Part shown: piece by piece, positions 46,056 to 54,082 of the stretch
Position numbering within the stretch: the stretch's first letter is position 1
Layout: the number at the start of each line of letters is the position of its first letter
Assembly (NCBI GenBank): GCA_910575435.1
Contig: CAJTGI010000005.1
Coordinates: 62,001-126,000 of the forward strand
Source of the DNA: Clostridiaceae bacterium
GTDB lineage: Bacteria > Bacillota > Clostridia > Lachnospirales > Lachnospiraceae
DNA: 64,000 nucleotides
Reading direction: 5' to 3'
Notes under the pieces: model-generated
The model's input: only the letters and a program-made list of their open reading frames with translations
What the model was told of the DNA's origin: nothing
Databases searched by the model: none
Made by a program: the position numbers and the translations under genes

Positions 46056-46766
46056 TTATTTAACGGCAATATACACATCCATATATTCCACGCCATCCAC
46101 ATGATATGATTTCTCAAAACAGGCAATCACATCCTTTTCCATCTTATGCTCCAATCCATTGACATTCATATACGCCATCAATGTCTTGTAGGCATTGGGG
46201 ATGGTGACGAAGGGCGACTTGAATGATTCCGCAATGGTAATGGCTGCATATCTCTGTCTTTTCTGCTCCCTCACTTCCACATCCTCCGATATCCCGCTGA
46301 TGGCCTTTTCCTCCACAGCATCCTCCGGCAAAATCCAGGCGGCGGCATAGCCGTGCATATGGTACACGTTAATCTGTTCCTGAGATACCATCGGGAAATC
46401 CCAGCCGATAATTTCCGGCTCTTCCACCCCCAAGCTCTTCCCCCACTTGGTCACATGGCCGATGGCATCCTCCTCCGGCTCCCTGCTAATGACTGCATAG
46501 CTCACATATCGGAAGCCCTCCACCTCCTCTACCCTCATCCGGGAATAGCATTCATCGCTCACATTCATGTCCTCCCGGAACAAATTATCCATGGTACAGG
46601 AAAATAGCCGGCAAAGTTCCATCACCTTGTCCATCTCAGGATACGCCGTCTCCAGTTCCCATTTGGAGATGGTCTGTCGGCTCACCTCCATTTTCTCCGC
46701 CAATTCCTCCTGGGTCATCCCGTTGCTCATCTTTCTCAAAAACTGCAGATTCTTTCCAAAAAACAT
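46056..46766 (-). CDS. XRE regulator with C-terminal effector-binding domain
   Basis: A 236-residue regulator. The N-terminal 60 residues form a Cro/C1-type helix-turn-helix (SNGMTQEELAEKMEVSRQTISKWE). The remainder resembles GyrI/AraC effector-binding domains: EEVEGFRYVSYAVISRE, VSQEQINVYHMHGYAAAWIL and an ending DVYIAV typical of that fold. Such proteins sense small molecules and control nearby or distant genes. The ATG at 46766 has AAAGGAAG about eight bases upstream and starts with the domain. A structured dispersed repeat begins 25 bases upstream. Confidence 0.85.
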   Translation of the reverse strand: MFFGKNLQFLRKMSNGMTQEELAEKMEVSRQTISKWELETAYPEMDKVMELCRLFSCTMDNLFREDMNVSDECYSRMRVEEVEGFRYVSYAVISREPEEDAIGHVTKWGKSLGVEEPEIIGWDFPMVSQEQINVYHMHGYAAAWILPEDAVEEKAISGISEDVEVREQKRQRYAAITIAESFKSPFVTIPNAYKTLMAYMNVNGLEHKMEKDVIACFEKSYHVDGVEYMDVYIAVK

Positions 46767-46790
46767 CTGGCACTTCCTTTCTATTAACAA

Positions 46791-46946
46791 TTATAGTAAA
46801 CGACAAAAATCTTTATTTTTGGCGTTTGCTGCGCCGATTTTTGCTACGTGAAAAATGTAGATATTTCCTTGCAAAAATCGTGCGCATCCCCCCGGAGGGT
46901 TTATAGTCAAGGACAAAATATTTTGTCCTTGACTATAAAATATTTT
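46791..46946. repeat. Dispersed structured repeat, copy A
   Basis: About 155 bases that align along their length with 61313-61465. Pairings: AGTAAACG with CGTTTGCT; GCGCCGATTTTTG with CAAAAATCGTGCGC, enclosing CTACGT/ATGTAG; then CCCCCGGAGGG; then a perfect long hairpin TTTATAGTCAAGGACAAA with its complement, ending in Ts. No ORF. See copy B and findings for the compensatory changes. Confidence 0.85.
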
Positions 46947-47107
46947 TACTGCTTCTTCCTTTGGACCATCACTTTTTCTCCTGCAGGAATCCCTTGATCC
47001 GGAAACCATCTTATCATGAAAAAGCATTCCCTTCCACCACATAGAACGTGCTATTCGGGAAATCTTCGCAACTGGAAGTTGCACGAGTGGCAACCCATGC
47101 CGTAAAT

Positions 47108-47136
47108 TTGCAGTGGCAGATTCTTTATGTTAAGAT
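47108..47136 (+). promoter_or_regulatory. Predicted promoter of the SanA-like gene
   Basis: TTGCAG (47108-47113) and TAAGAT (47131-47136), spacer 17 bases, about 46 bases before the start codon. Confidence 0.6.
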
Positions 47137-47182
47137 AGGATAAGAAGAGGGCAACAAATTATACAGAAACGGGGGAATCAAG

Positions 47183-47875
47183 ATGAAGCATTTACTGTCG
47201 GGAAAATATCAATGGCTGAAACGGGGGATTTTTTCTCTTATGATACTGGGAATATTAGGCATACTCACCCTGACTGGCATCAATATTTATGTCAAGGGAA
47301 GCGTTTCCAAGAAACTGTATAAACAGGCACAGGCAGACAGACTGCCGAAAGTAGACTGCATCATGGTGCTGGGTGCGGGGCTGAAAGAGGATGGCTCCCC
47401 CAACTTCATGTTAAAAGACAGGCTCAATGCCGCCATCAGCCTGTACCAGAAAGGGATTTCCAATCGCCTGCTGATGACTGGAGACCATGGCAGAGAGGAT
47501 TACAACGAAGTCCAGGCCATGAAAGACTACGCCATCCAGGCAGGCATCCCCGCGGATGATATCTTCATGGACCATGCGGGGTTCTCCACCTACGAATCCG
47601 CCTATCGGGCAAAGAATGTCTTCCAGATCTCCTCCGCAGTCATCATCACCCAGAAATACCATCTCTATCGGGCACTGTACTGTGCCGAAAGGCTGGGCAT
47701 CAACGCCTACGGCATGACTGCGAAGGAAGCGCAGTACGGGGGACAGTGGATTCGGGATGCCAGGGAAGTGGTTGCCCGCTCCAAGGACGTGGCCTACTGC
47801 CTGTTCCGCAAAAAGCCCACCTATCTGGGAGAACCCATTCCCATCACCGGCAGAGGCTCCGAGACGGATGATTAG
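47183..47875 (+). CDS. SanA/YdcF family membrane protein (DUF218)
   Basis: A 230-residue protein with an N-terminal membrane anchor (IFSLMILGILGILTLTGINIYV) and a DUF218 domain: DCIMVLGAGLKEDGSPNFMLKDRLNAAISLY, LLMTGDHGREDYNE, STYESAYRAKNVF and IITQKYHLYRALY. E. coli SanA and ElyC of this family influence envelope integrity, and the domain may act on phosphate-linked lipid carriers. GGGGGA lies seven bases before the ATG. The stop overlaps that of the convergent STAND gene by four bases. Confidence 0.86.
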   Translation: MKHLLSGKYQWLKRGIFSLMILGILGILTLTGINIYVKGSVSKKLYKQAQADRLPKVDCIMVLGAGLKEDGSPNFMLKDRLNAAISLYQKGISNRLLMTGDHGREDYNEVQAMKDYAIQAGIPADDIFMDHAGFSTYESAYRAKNVFQISSAVIITQKYHLYRALYCAERLGINAYGMTAKEAQYGGQWIRDAREVVARSKDVAYCLFRKKPTYLGEPIPITGRGSETDD

Positions 47876-50577
47876 GCATCCCTTCTCTCTACTATCCAAT
47901 CTGGGACGGAAGGATAATTCCTGCGAAGCAGTCTCAATGTATCCTGCCCCCTTAGGTGATAATAAGGCGGGCAGATTCCATGCCGCTCCAGCCATGTCAT
48001 AGCCAAAACTCCTTCCAAATCCTCCAGTTCCAACCACCAATCTATGACTTTGTCTACATCTTCTGTCTCATGCAATGTGGCTATCAAATTGTCCGCCTCC
48101 TTCCAGTCATTCTCATATTCAGCAAGGTATAGGGCCAAATTCATGATGGCAAAGGAATTTTTCTTTTCCAATAAAGGTGGCAAGATTTCCTTTACCTCCT
48201 CTGGGGAATGATTTTTTGCTTCGCCGCGCCTAATCATATAACATAAATTTACACTTCCATCTATTTCACCCATCTGATGGGCTTTGGCGAAACTCTCCTC
48301 CGCTTTCTCAAAATGATGATGCAAATAATATTGAAAACCAAGATTAGTCAACCCCTTGGCATATTCTAGCACAATTTCCTCATTTTCCCTATAACGGCTG
48401 TCTTCTGCCAATCCCCTCAATCGCTCCACCGTGGTCTCCCCTGCTTCCACTTCCTGAACTACCGCTAGATAAAATAAGCCCTTCGCATATTCTAGCACGA
48501 TTTCCTCATTTTCCCTATAACGGCTGTCCTCTGCCAATCCCCTCAACCGTTCCACCGTGGTCTTCGCTTTCTCTACTTCCTGATCTAACGCTAAAATAAA
48601 TAAGCCCTTCGCATATAATTGCACGATGCTTTCATCTTCCCCATATTGTCCCTCCAACGCCAATTTTCTCAGATAATCCGATGTGGCCAAGGCATTCTCT
48701 TTCTTCTGATGTAAAATTAGAATACTTAACAAACACGCATATCCCATTGAAAACTTATAGATTAAATTTTCATTAATCAGTCTCTCTAATCCATTGTCAA
48801 ACAACTGGGCAATCCCCTCCGCATCTGCATAATCCTCAATGCAACGCGATAAAAACTCTATATATTTCGGAATCTGCTGGAATGCCCCCACCATTTCAAC
48901 AGATTCAAAAGAACGATCCAAATAATTCAGCACGAACAACTCCCCAATCAAATCCGGCTCCAGCGGGGAAAGCACGCCATCCCATCCAAACTTTTCATTC
49001 ACATCCAAAAATAGTTGTCTTAAATTGTTTTTCGTACCGCAAAATTTCTTCACGGTCACAAAATCCCGCTGCAAATATTCCGGCAATTTACTTTCAATCA
49101 TCCATCCCCCCGTAGCCGTTGCATACAGCAACAATCTCTGGAGGGCAGAGAACACCTCCTCCTTCCCCCCGCAGAGGGCTGTCTTCCAATGCTCCTGATA
49201 TCTCTCGATAATCCTCAAAAGCAATTCCTGCACGTTCCATCTGCGATAGTCCTTCCCCTGGGTCCAGGCATCCACCACAAAGAGCAGAATCAGGGGTCGG
49301 GGACGACTCCCCTGCCCCTCCCTTCTCTCTATCTTTTTGCAGTATGCCAGAATCTCCTCCTGATCCTTCCCAGAGATCTGCCTCCCACGGGCCGCTCCAT
49401 AGTCCGCTATGATAGATTTGAAGGCATCATCTGACAAGGTGGGCAACTCCAAAAACATCCTGTCCGCACCCCCAGTATAGAGCATTGACTTCACATCGTC
49501 CCTGGCGTGAACACTGAGGAGACGATCATACCAAATGGGATTGGCTGAGGCTTTTTCCAGAGCATGGTTTCCCTCTCTCGATCTCTCGGCCCCCTCCCGC
49601 TCCAATAATACGATGCGCATCTTCTGCGGCCGCCGTCCCGTTCTCAAAGAGACCAGCCATTCTCCAATCAAATCCGCATAATCCCCCGCATAATCAATGA
49701 CCACCAGTAAATTCACCGGATACGCCCACTCAGAACGATTTGCCATTTGTTCCAAAAGACCTTTATTTTGAAAAAACACACATTTCCAGTATACATTGCC
49801 CCCCATCCCTTTCACATACTCGTAGAGAAACTTACTCTTCCCAGCCCCTGCCGGGCCAGTGACAGCGGTGAAAAGTATGGGTTCTTCCCGATCCAAAAAT
49901 TCGTCTAAAAATGCAATCTCAACCTCTCTTCCATAAAAGCCCACTTTGGGATCACGATAGTGGAACGGAGAGTTGATTTCCGGGGGCAGTTGGATGTCAT
50001 CCACCAACTTTGCAAAAGAATTCTGATAGGCCAGAGACTCCTGGAGGTCTTTATATTGTTCTGTCAATTTCTCTGTTTGCTCTTGGATCATTTCCTTGAT
50101 CTTCTCTTCTGACGCATCCATCCTGACGCAAATCTGATCTGTCATTTCATGAAAGGGAATCCGGTCAACGGGCTCCTGATCCCCACATAAAAAGTTCCTC
50201 ACCTGAACCAATACTTTATTCAGAAGCACGTCCACCTGCCTCTGGCTGGCAACTGTTTTCGCCCCGGCACTGCTGTAGGCCCGAATCGCCACCTGTTTGC
50301 GCAATGCCTCCCGAACAACCCGATCGGGAGCCAGAAAGACAGAGGAAATGCTGCCCAAAAGATGGGCATCTATAAAATCTTTCAATCCCTCCCAATCAAA
50401 TTCTTCCTGATGGGAAAGATGTTCAAACACCTTCGTCTTATAATCCTTTTCGATCTCCCCAACTGTTTTTTCCAGAATCTTACATTCATACGTTTTCTTT
50501 ATCCATTTTCCAACTGCATCGAACATCTGATCAGAAATCTGTCCAGAAAAAGGGATTGTTTCCCAATTCATCGCCAT
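47872..50577 (-). CDS. STAND-type P-loop NTPase with C-terminal TPR-like repeats
   Basis: A 901-residue protein not assigned to a named family. Residues 1-190 are helical and include a coiled-coil stretch (EEKIKEMIQEQTEKLTEQYKDLQ). The ATPase core starts at about 225: Walker A GPAGAGKSKF near 241, Walker B NLLVVIDYAGDY near 302 with a second acidic region after it, and a winged-helix-like part. The C-terminal 300 residues hold helical repeats, among them three 42-residue units (TTVERLRGLAEDSRY). This order, helical effector-like start, NTPase, TPR sensor, is that of STAND proteins, many of them antiviral or signalling switches. The start at 50577 has GGGAG nine bases upstream. A small membrane protein gene lies 51 bases upstream on the same strand. 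Confidence 0.78.
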   Translation of the reverse strand: MAMNWETIPFSGQISDQMFDAVGKWIKKTYECKILEKTVGEIEKDYKTKVFEHLSHQEEFDWEGLKDFIDAHLLGSISSVFLAPDRVVREALRKQVAIRAYSSAGAKTVASQRQVDVLLNKVLVQVRNFLCGDQEPVDRIPFHEMTDQICVRMDASEEKIKEMIQEQTEKLTEQYKDLQESLAYQNSFAKLVDDIQLPPEINSPFHYRDPKVGFYGREVEIAFLDEFLDREEPILFTAVTGPAGAGKSKFLYEYVKGMGGNVYWKCVFFQNKGLLEQMANRSEWAYPVNLLVVIDYAGDYADLIGEWLVSLRTGRRPQKMRIVLLEREGAERSREGNHALEKASANPIWYDRLLSVHARDDVKSMLYTGGADRMFLELPTLSDDAFKSIIADYGAARGRQISGKDQEEILAYCKKIERREGQGSRPRPLILLFVVDAWTQGKDYRRWNVQELLLRIIERYQEHWKTALCGGKEEVFSALQRLLLYATATGGWMIESKLPEYLQRDFVTVKKFCGTKNNLRQLFLDVNEKFGWDGVLSPLEPDLIGELFVLNYLDRSFESVEMVGAFQQIPKYIEFLSRCIEDYADAEGIAQLFDNGLERLINENLIYKFSMGYACLLSILILHQKKENALATSDYLRKLALEGQYGEDESIVQLYAKGLFILALDQEVEKAKTTVERLRGLAEDSRYRENEEIVLEYAKGLFYLAVVQEVEAGETTVERLRGLAEDSRYRENEEIVLEYAKGLTNLGFQYYLHHHFEKAEESFAKAHQMGEIDGSVNLCYMIRRGEAKNHSPEEVKEILPPLLEKKNSFAIMNLALYLAEYENDWKEADNLIATLHETEDVDKVIDWWLELEDLEGVLAMTWLERHGICPPYYHLRGQDTLRLLRRNYPSVPDWIVERRDA
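48350..48720 (-). repeat. 126-base coding repeats inside the STAND gene
   Basis: Three in-frame units of 42 codons; two of them are nearly identical at DNA level (around 48360-48470 and 48480-48600), the third more diverged. The near identity points to recent duplication and possible copy-number change. Confidence 0.8.
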
Positions 50578-50628
50578 ATGTACTGCTCCCTTCTCATTCT
50601 CTCCATACTGCTCCATTTAAATCAAATT

Positions 50629-50856
50629 CTATGCCAGATATGCCATCACAAATATAAGCGCAAGCGGCACTAAATACAGGAAGCCAAAAACCAGGCAAAG
50701 GATTCCCGCCACTGCAAGTCCATGCCTCTTCTCCCGTCCCTTCTTATGTCTGCACAAATTAATTAGCAATAGAATCACGCCGATCAGCAATAGAATCATG
50801 CCCATGACTGACAATAACAAAAAGAATCCTATAAGCAATAATGAAATAAATCCCAT
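50629..50856 (-). CDS. Small two-helix membrane protein upstream of the STAND gene
   Basis: A 75-residue protein with two hydrophobic segments (SLLLIGFFLLLSVMGMILLLIGVILLLI and LAVAGILCLVFGFLYLVPLALIFVM) around a basic loop RHKKGREKRHG. No family is recognised. GGGAGG lies about seven bases before the ATG at 50856; an open frame extends further upstream but has no start signals. It lies 51 bases before the STAND gene on the same strand, with no terminator between, so the two are probably expressed together. It might be a membrane effector or an unrelated small protein. Confidence 0.6.
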   Translation of the reverse strand: MGFISLLLIGFFLLLSVMGMILLLIGVILLLINLCRHKKGREKRHGLAVAGILCLVFGFLYLVPLALIFVMAYLA

Positions 50857-50996
50857 GGTTATCCTCCCTTCCCGCCGAAGATGCACTTCAAAACCTACCC
50901 CATCCAAAATGTAATTTGCTAATTTTAGACATAATTTTATGTTTAAAATTATATACCCCACATTTATCCCTTGCAATGCCTTTTTCAAATTCCCCT

Positions 50997-51578
50997 TCAA
51001 CGAAAAAAATGCAACAGCACCGAATCCACGGAGGGCTTCGGGTGAAAATCCTCCCTAGAAAAATAATATGCAATGTCTAATTTCCACCTGCGTTTCAACG
51101 ACAAGGAATATTTCGTTTCCTTTGGCACACCCATAAACCTCTTTGCCGCACCCTTTTCCATGACGAGCCAGATTTCCGAGGGAGGATGGGAATCCTCCGT
51201 AAGCTTTCTCACAATGTCCGTGGTGAGGTAGAAAGGAATATTGGCAAATACTTTGTAATTCCCCCTCTTAGGCAACCCATACCTCATAAAATCCCCACAA
51301 ATCAGTTTCACATTATTCACGCTTTTCAACCGCTGTGTTGCCCGTTCATACAATGGCCTGTCGATTTCCACCGAATACACAAACCCTGCCTTCCTGCAAA
51401 GCACCTCTGTCAGATGTCCCTTTCCGGTGCCAATTTCCACCACAATATCTTTCTCTGTAATCGTACTCTTTCTCACGATCCTCTCCAAAAGTCTCCTGCT
51501 GGTCAGAAAATTCTGAGACCCACGGATTTCCTGCAAGCGGGCAGACTTCCTCCCTTTATTTCTATTTGCTTTAGACAT
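50997..51578 (-). CDS. Erm-like 23S rRNA adenine methyltransferase, short form
   Basis: A 193-residue SAM-dependent N6-adenine methyltransferase of the KsgA/Erm family. Motifs: RGSQNFLTSRRLLERIV at the start, VEIGTGKGHLT (motif I), VYSVEID (motif II), LICGDFM, and NIPFYLTTD (the catalytic N-I/L-P-F/Y motif). Ordinary Erm proteins are about 245-290 residues; here the protein ends at SVLLHFFR, so the C-terminal helical domain is missing. AGGAGG lies six bases before the ATG at 51578 and is partly masked by a hairpin, the usual setting of inducible erm genes. Macrolide-lincosamide-streptogramin resistance is possible, but the missing domain makes activity uncertain. Confidence 0.8.
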   Translation of the reverse strand: MSKANRNKGRKSARLQEIRGSQNFLTSRRLLERIVRKSTITEKDIVVEIGTGKGHLTEVLCRKAGFVYSVEIDRPLYERATQRLKSVNNVKLICGDFMRYGLPKRGNYKVFANIPFYLTTDIVRKLTEDSHPPSEIWLVMEKGAAKRFMGVPKETKYSLSLKRRWKLDIAYYFSREDFHPKPSVDSVLLHFFR

Positions 51579-51587
51579 ATCTTTCCT

Positions 51588-51631
51588 CCTGTTTTTTTGA
51601 TTACATGAAAAAATGGTAATAAAAAAACAGG
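51588..51631 (-). promoter_or_regulatory. RBS-masking hairpin before the Erm-like gene
   Basis: On the minus strand CCTGTTTTTTTATTAC (51616-51631) pairs with GTAATCAAAAAAACAGG (51588-51604), with one bulged base. The right arm includes part of the Shine-Dalgarno sequence AGGAGG (51585-51590). This is the layout of translational attenuation known for inducible erm genes. Confidence 0.7.
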
Positions 51632-51648
51632 GGAATCTTCCAAAACAA
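51601..51648 (-). CDS. Possible leader peptide of the Erm-like gene
   Basis: A 15-residue ORF from a TTG at 51648 reading (M)FWKIPLFFYYHFFM, ending in the hairpin loop; AGGAG lies three bases upstream of the TTG, closer than ideal. A GTG at 51660 is an alternative start. The aromatic-rich peptide and its stop position would suit ribosome stalling that opens the hairpin. Speculative. Confidence 0.3.
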   Translation of the reverse strand: MFWKIPLFFYYHFFM

Positions 51649-51991
51649 ATTCTCCTGCACGCAATCGAATCGAAAGGCAAAACTTTACAGCCCCCACAAT
51701 GCCCAGACATGCAAAACAACCTTCACAAAGGTGGAATCGCACCTTGAAAGGAAAGAACGCAAAGCCAGAATCCAGTACCGACCAAAGATGTCCCATTGTA
51801 TTTCACTTAAGCACGCAAAAAGAACCTGTCTCAAAACAAGCTGTCTTCTTATTACCATACTTACCTTAAGCGAAAAATAAATGCTGACATCAACAATTCC
51901 TCCTATCAAATAAACTAAAAACAAGTATATCTCACAGAAATACTTCTGTCAATAGACACTCGCTTATCTCCTATATGCCACATCACCCTAA
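51649..51991. other. Intergenic region without recognisable gene
   Basis: Between the Erm leader and the palindrome. Open frames here have no start signals and no protein character that I recognise. No promoter stood out. Confidence 0.5.
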
Positions 51992-52690
51992 GTTACTATT
52001 CACGGTCGATGTGAAAGGATAATATTTCATTATCCATCGAATCCTTGATTTTTGCAGACCAACCCAGCAAAATGTATGACGTTTTTTGCTGCGAAAACTT
52101 GTGCTACATCCGAAAAAAGAAAAATCGGTTGCGCCGCACACTTATGCAGACTTTCCAGTGGGAACTTTGCTTTGCATGGTTTCGATGACTATGCGCCTCG
52201 CAGAACCGTTCAAGCAGCATGCACCGATTCAGTGCTTTCCTGTGAGGCACGCTCTCGCTACCGCTCATAACGCCACAGCCACCAACACCACGATGCGTGG
52301 TGCAAGCGAGGTAGAAGACACCTCGAAAGTGGCGGCGATTCGCGAGTGCCTCCACGGAAAACACATGAATTCGGTCGCATAGTGTGCGTTTTTCGCGAAG
52401 GCAAAGTGAGGTTCGTTGTAAACTTGTTTACATAAGAACCGAGCGCGCCCGCGATTAAGAACGTAGTTCTGAATGCGTAGAGGCGCATAAATCAAACATC
52501 GAAACCGCAAAGCAATTAGTTCCCTCGGAAAGTCTGCATGTTGCCAGGCGTGACCGATTTTTCTTTTTCGGATGCTTTCAAGATATTTCAGCAAAAAACG
52601 ATGCAAGATCTTGAATCGGTCTGCAAAAGCGTAAGCTAATGATGGATAATGAAATATTATCTGTTTTTTACATCGACCGTAAATAGTAAC
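51992..52690. repeat. 0.7-kb imperfect palindrome
   Basis: The left end GTTACTATTCACGGTCGATG and the reverse complement of the right end GTTACTATTTACGGTCGATG start two arms that stay alignable for more than 200 bases, through GATAATATTTCATTATCCATC, TTTTGCAGACC, TTTTTTGCTG, AGAAAAATCGGT, ATGCAGACTTTCC, GGTTTCGATG and TATGCGCCTC. The centre has a small hairpin CACCAC/GTGGTG. Several open frames cross it on both strands but none looks like a protein. It ends five bases from the stop of a GNAT gene. Confidence 0.85.
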
Positions 52691-52694
52691 CACC

Positions 52695-53228
52695 TTAATA
52701 CCATTCACAATCCTCCATCTCATATTCCATTGAACGCATTCGCCCACTTCCATCCAATTTTTGAAAAATTCCATACCCGACAAAATGCAGTCCGCACTTT
52801 TTGATTACATTTCCCGAAGCAATATTCGGCTCGCAATGGGAGGCCGCAAACTTTTGCGCATGAAAATTCTCCCGCGCATAGTCCATCATCGCTTTCGTAG
52901 CTTCCGTAGCATATCCCATGCCCCAGCAGTCATATCGGATATTATAGCCAAACCCCCAGCTTCCTTTTTGGGCATCATATCTAATATCGCCGCTACCAAT
53001 CAACTTCCCGTCCATACTGCGTTCAAACCCAAAATTATAATCTTCGCTTACATCTTTCTCCACAGAAGCAAGCCATTCCCGCACCTGCTCCACATCCGTA
53101 TAGGTAGTATAATTCATATATTTTGTAACCCTCTCATCGCTAACCCACTGGAATACCTCCTCCGCATCCGCCACGTGAAGAGGCCGCAACAATAAGCGCT
53201 CTGTTTTTATATGAATGTCGTGCATCAT
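52695..53228 (-). CDS. GNAT acetyltransferase (RimJ/RimL-like)
   Basis: A 177-residue acetyltransferase: HIKTERLLLRPLHVADAEEVFQW at the N terminus, GFGYNIRYDCWGMGYATEATKAMMDYA (acetyl-CoA site) and NIASGNVIKKCGLHFVGYG near the end are hallmarks of the RimJ/RimL group, which acetylates protein N termini or small amines. It is complete. The start at 53228 has GAGGAG six bases upstream. The palindrome begins immediately after the stop codon and may provide its transcript end. Confidence 0.88.
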   Translation of the reverse strand: MMHDIHIKTERLLLRPLHVADAEEVFQWVSDERVTKYMNYTTYTDVEQVREWLASVEKDVSEDYNFGFERSMDGKLIGSGDIRYDAQKGSWGFGYNIRYDCWGMGYATEATKAMMDYARENFHAQKFAASHCEPNIASGNVIKKCGLHFVGYGIFQKLDGSGRMRSMEYEMEDCEWY

Positions 53229-53354
53229 TCTCATCTCCTCATCTCATGAATATTTACCAAATGAAACATTCCCTTTATTCCATCCAAGCCCGAATCCCTC
53301 GCCCCTCGGAGCAGACTTAGAAAAGACTTTCCCCATTGCTTCCAGAGGGGCATT

Positions 53355-54023
53355 TCACTTTCTAGCCAGTATCCCCACCTGCATATAGGAAACCCAAAAA
53401 ATCTCCACCATAGAGAAGCCGCAATCCTTCAAAAGCCTGACAGATTCCCCTATGGTCATGGGAAAATAATCCTGCCCATAACGCCTAATGTGGGATACCG
53501 CCTCCTCCTCGCTCTTCCCATGGGCAATCTGAAACTGCTTCCAACGCTCAAAATATAACATCTTACCTTCCGAACTTTCCGGCGCAAAATTCTCAAAAGA
53601 AAGATATATCCCATCTTCCTTCAATGCAGCAAAGCATTTCCTTGCCACAGCCATACGCTCCTGTCTTTGAAAATAATGATTCACCTGCACTGCGGTCACA
53701 ATGTCAAACATCTCCTGATAAGGCAATTCCCTCACATCACACTGCAAAAATTCCAGCCTCTCATCATCAAATGATTTCTTTGCCCGCTGAACCATTTCTC
53801 CATTCACATCAACACATACCATCTTTTTCAAATCGAAATGGCTTCTAACGATCCTTGCCATTTTTCCCGTCCCACAGCCCACATCCAGCCATCGGAACGC
53901 CGGCATACCTAACGCCTTTACAACATCCACAATCTGTTGATACATTTCTTCATAAAAGGGCAATGTCCTTTTGATCTGTTCATCATACTCTGCCACGTCA
54001 AAAGGCGTGGAATTTAGATTCAC
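53355..54023 (-). CDS. Class I SAM-dependent methyltransferase
   Basis: About 222 residues with FRWLDVGCGTGKMARIV (motif I), VCVDVNGEMVQRAKK (motif II), FLQCDVREL and FDIVTAVQVNHYF, typical of small-molecule methyltransferases. The substrate is unknown. The start is uncertain: a GTG at 54023 has GGGGAGG 11 bases upstream and gives MNLNSTPFDVAEY; an ATG at 54047 lacks a binding site. It follows the YunG-like gene by 59 bases on the same strand. Confidence 0.83.
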   Translation of the reverse strand: MNLNSTPFDVAEYDEQIKRTLPFYEEMYQQIVDVVKALGMPAFRWLDVGCGTGKMARIVRSHFDLKKMVCVDVNGEMVQRAKKSFDDERLEFLQCDVRELPYQEMFDIVTAVQVNHYFQRQERMAVARKCFAALKEDGIYLSFENFAPESSEGKMLYFERWKQFQIAHGKSEEEAVSHIRRYGQDYFPMTIGESVRLLKDCGFSMVEIFWVSYMQVGILARK

Positions 54024-54082
54024 AATCGCTATCGCCTCCCCATGCAAGCGTTATTATTCCCAGTCAATCATCCCTATCCCAT

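Noticed and set aside
50629-51000. Frameshifted C terminus of the Erm-like protein continuing into the small membrane protein frame
   Set aside because: The frame after the T7 tract has no similarity to Erm C-terminal domains, and the membrane protein has its own start signals.
51685-51924. 79-residue minus-strand ORF upstream of the Erm-like gene
   Set aside because: No ribosome binding site, no recognisable family, and it overlaps another equally open frame.
52052-52783. Open frames within the palindrome (five on both strands)
   Set aside because: They are mutual shadows across an inverted repeat, without ribosome binding sites or protein-like composition.
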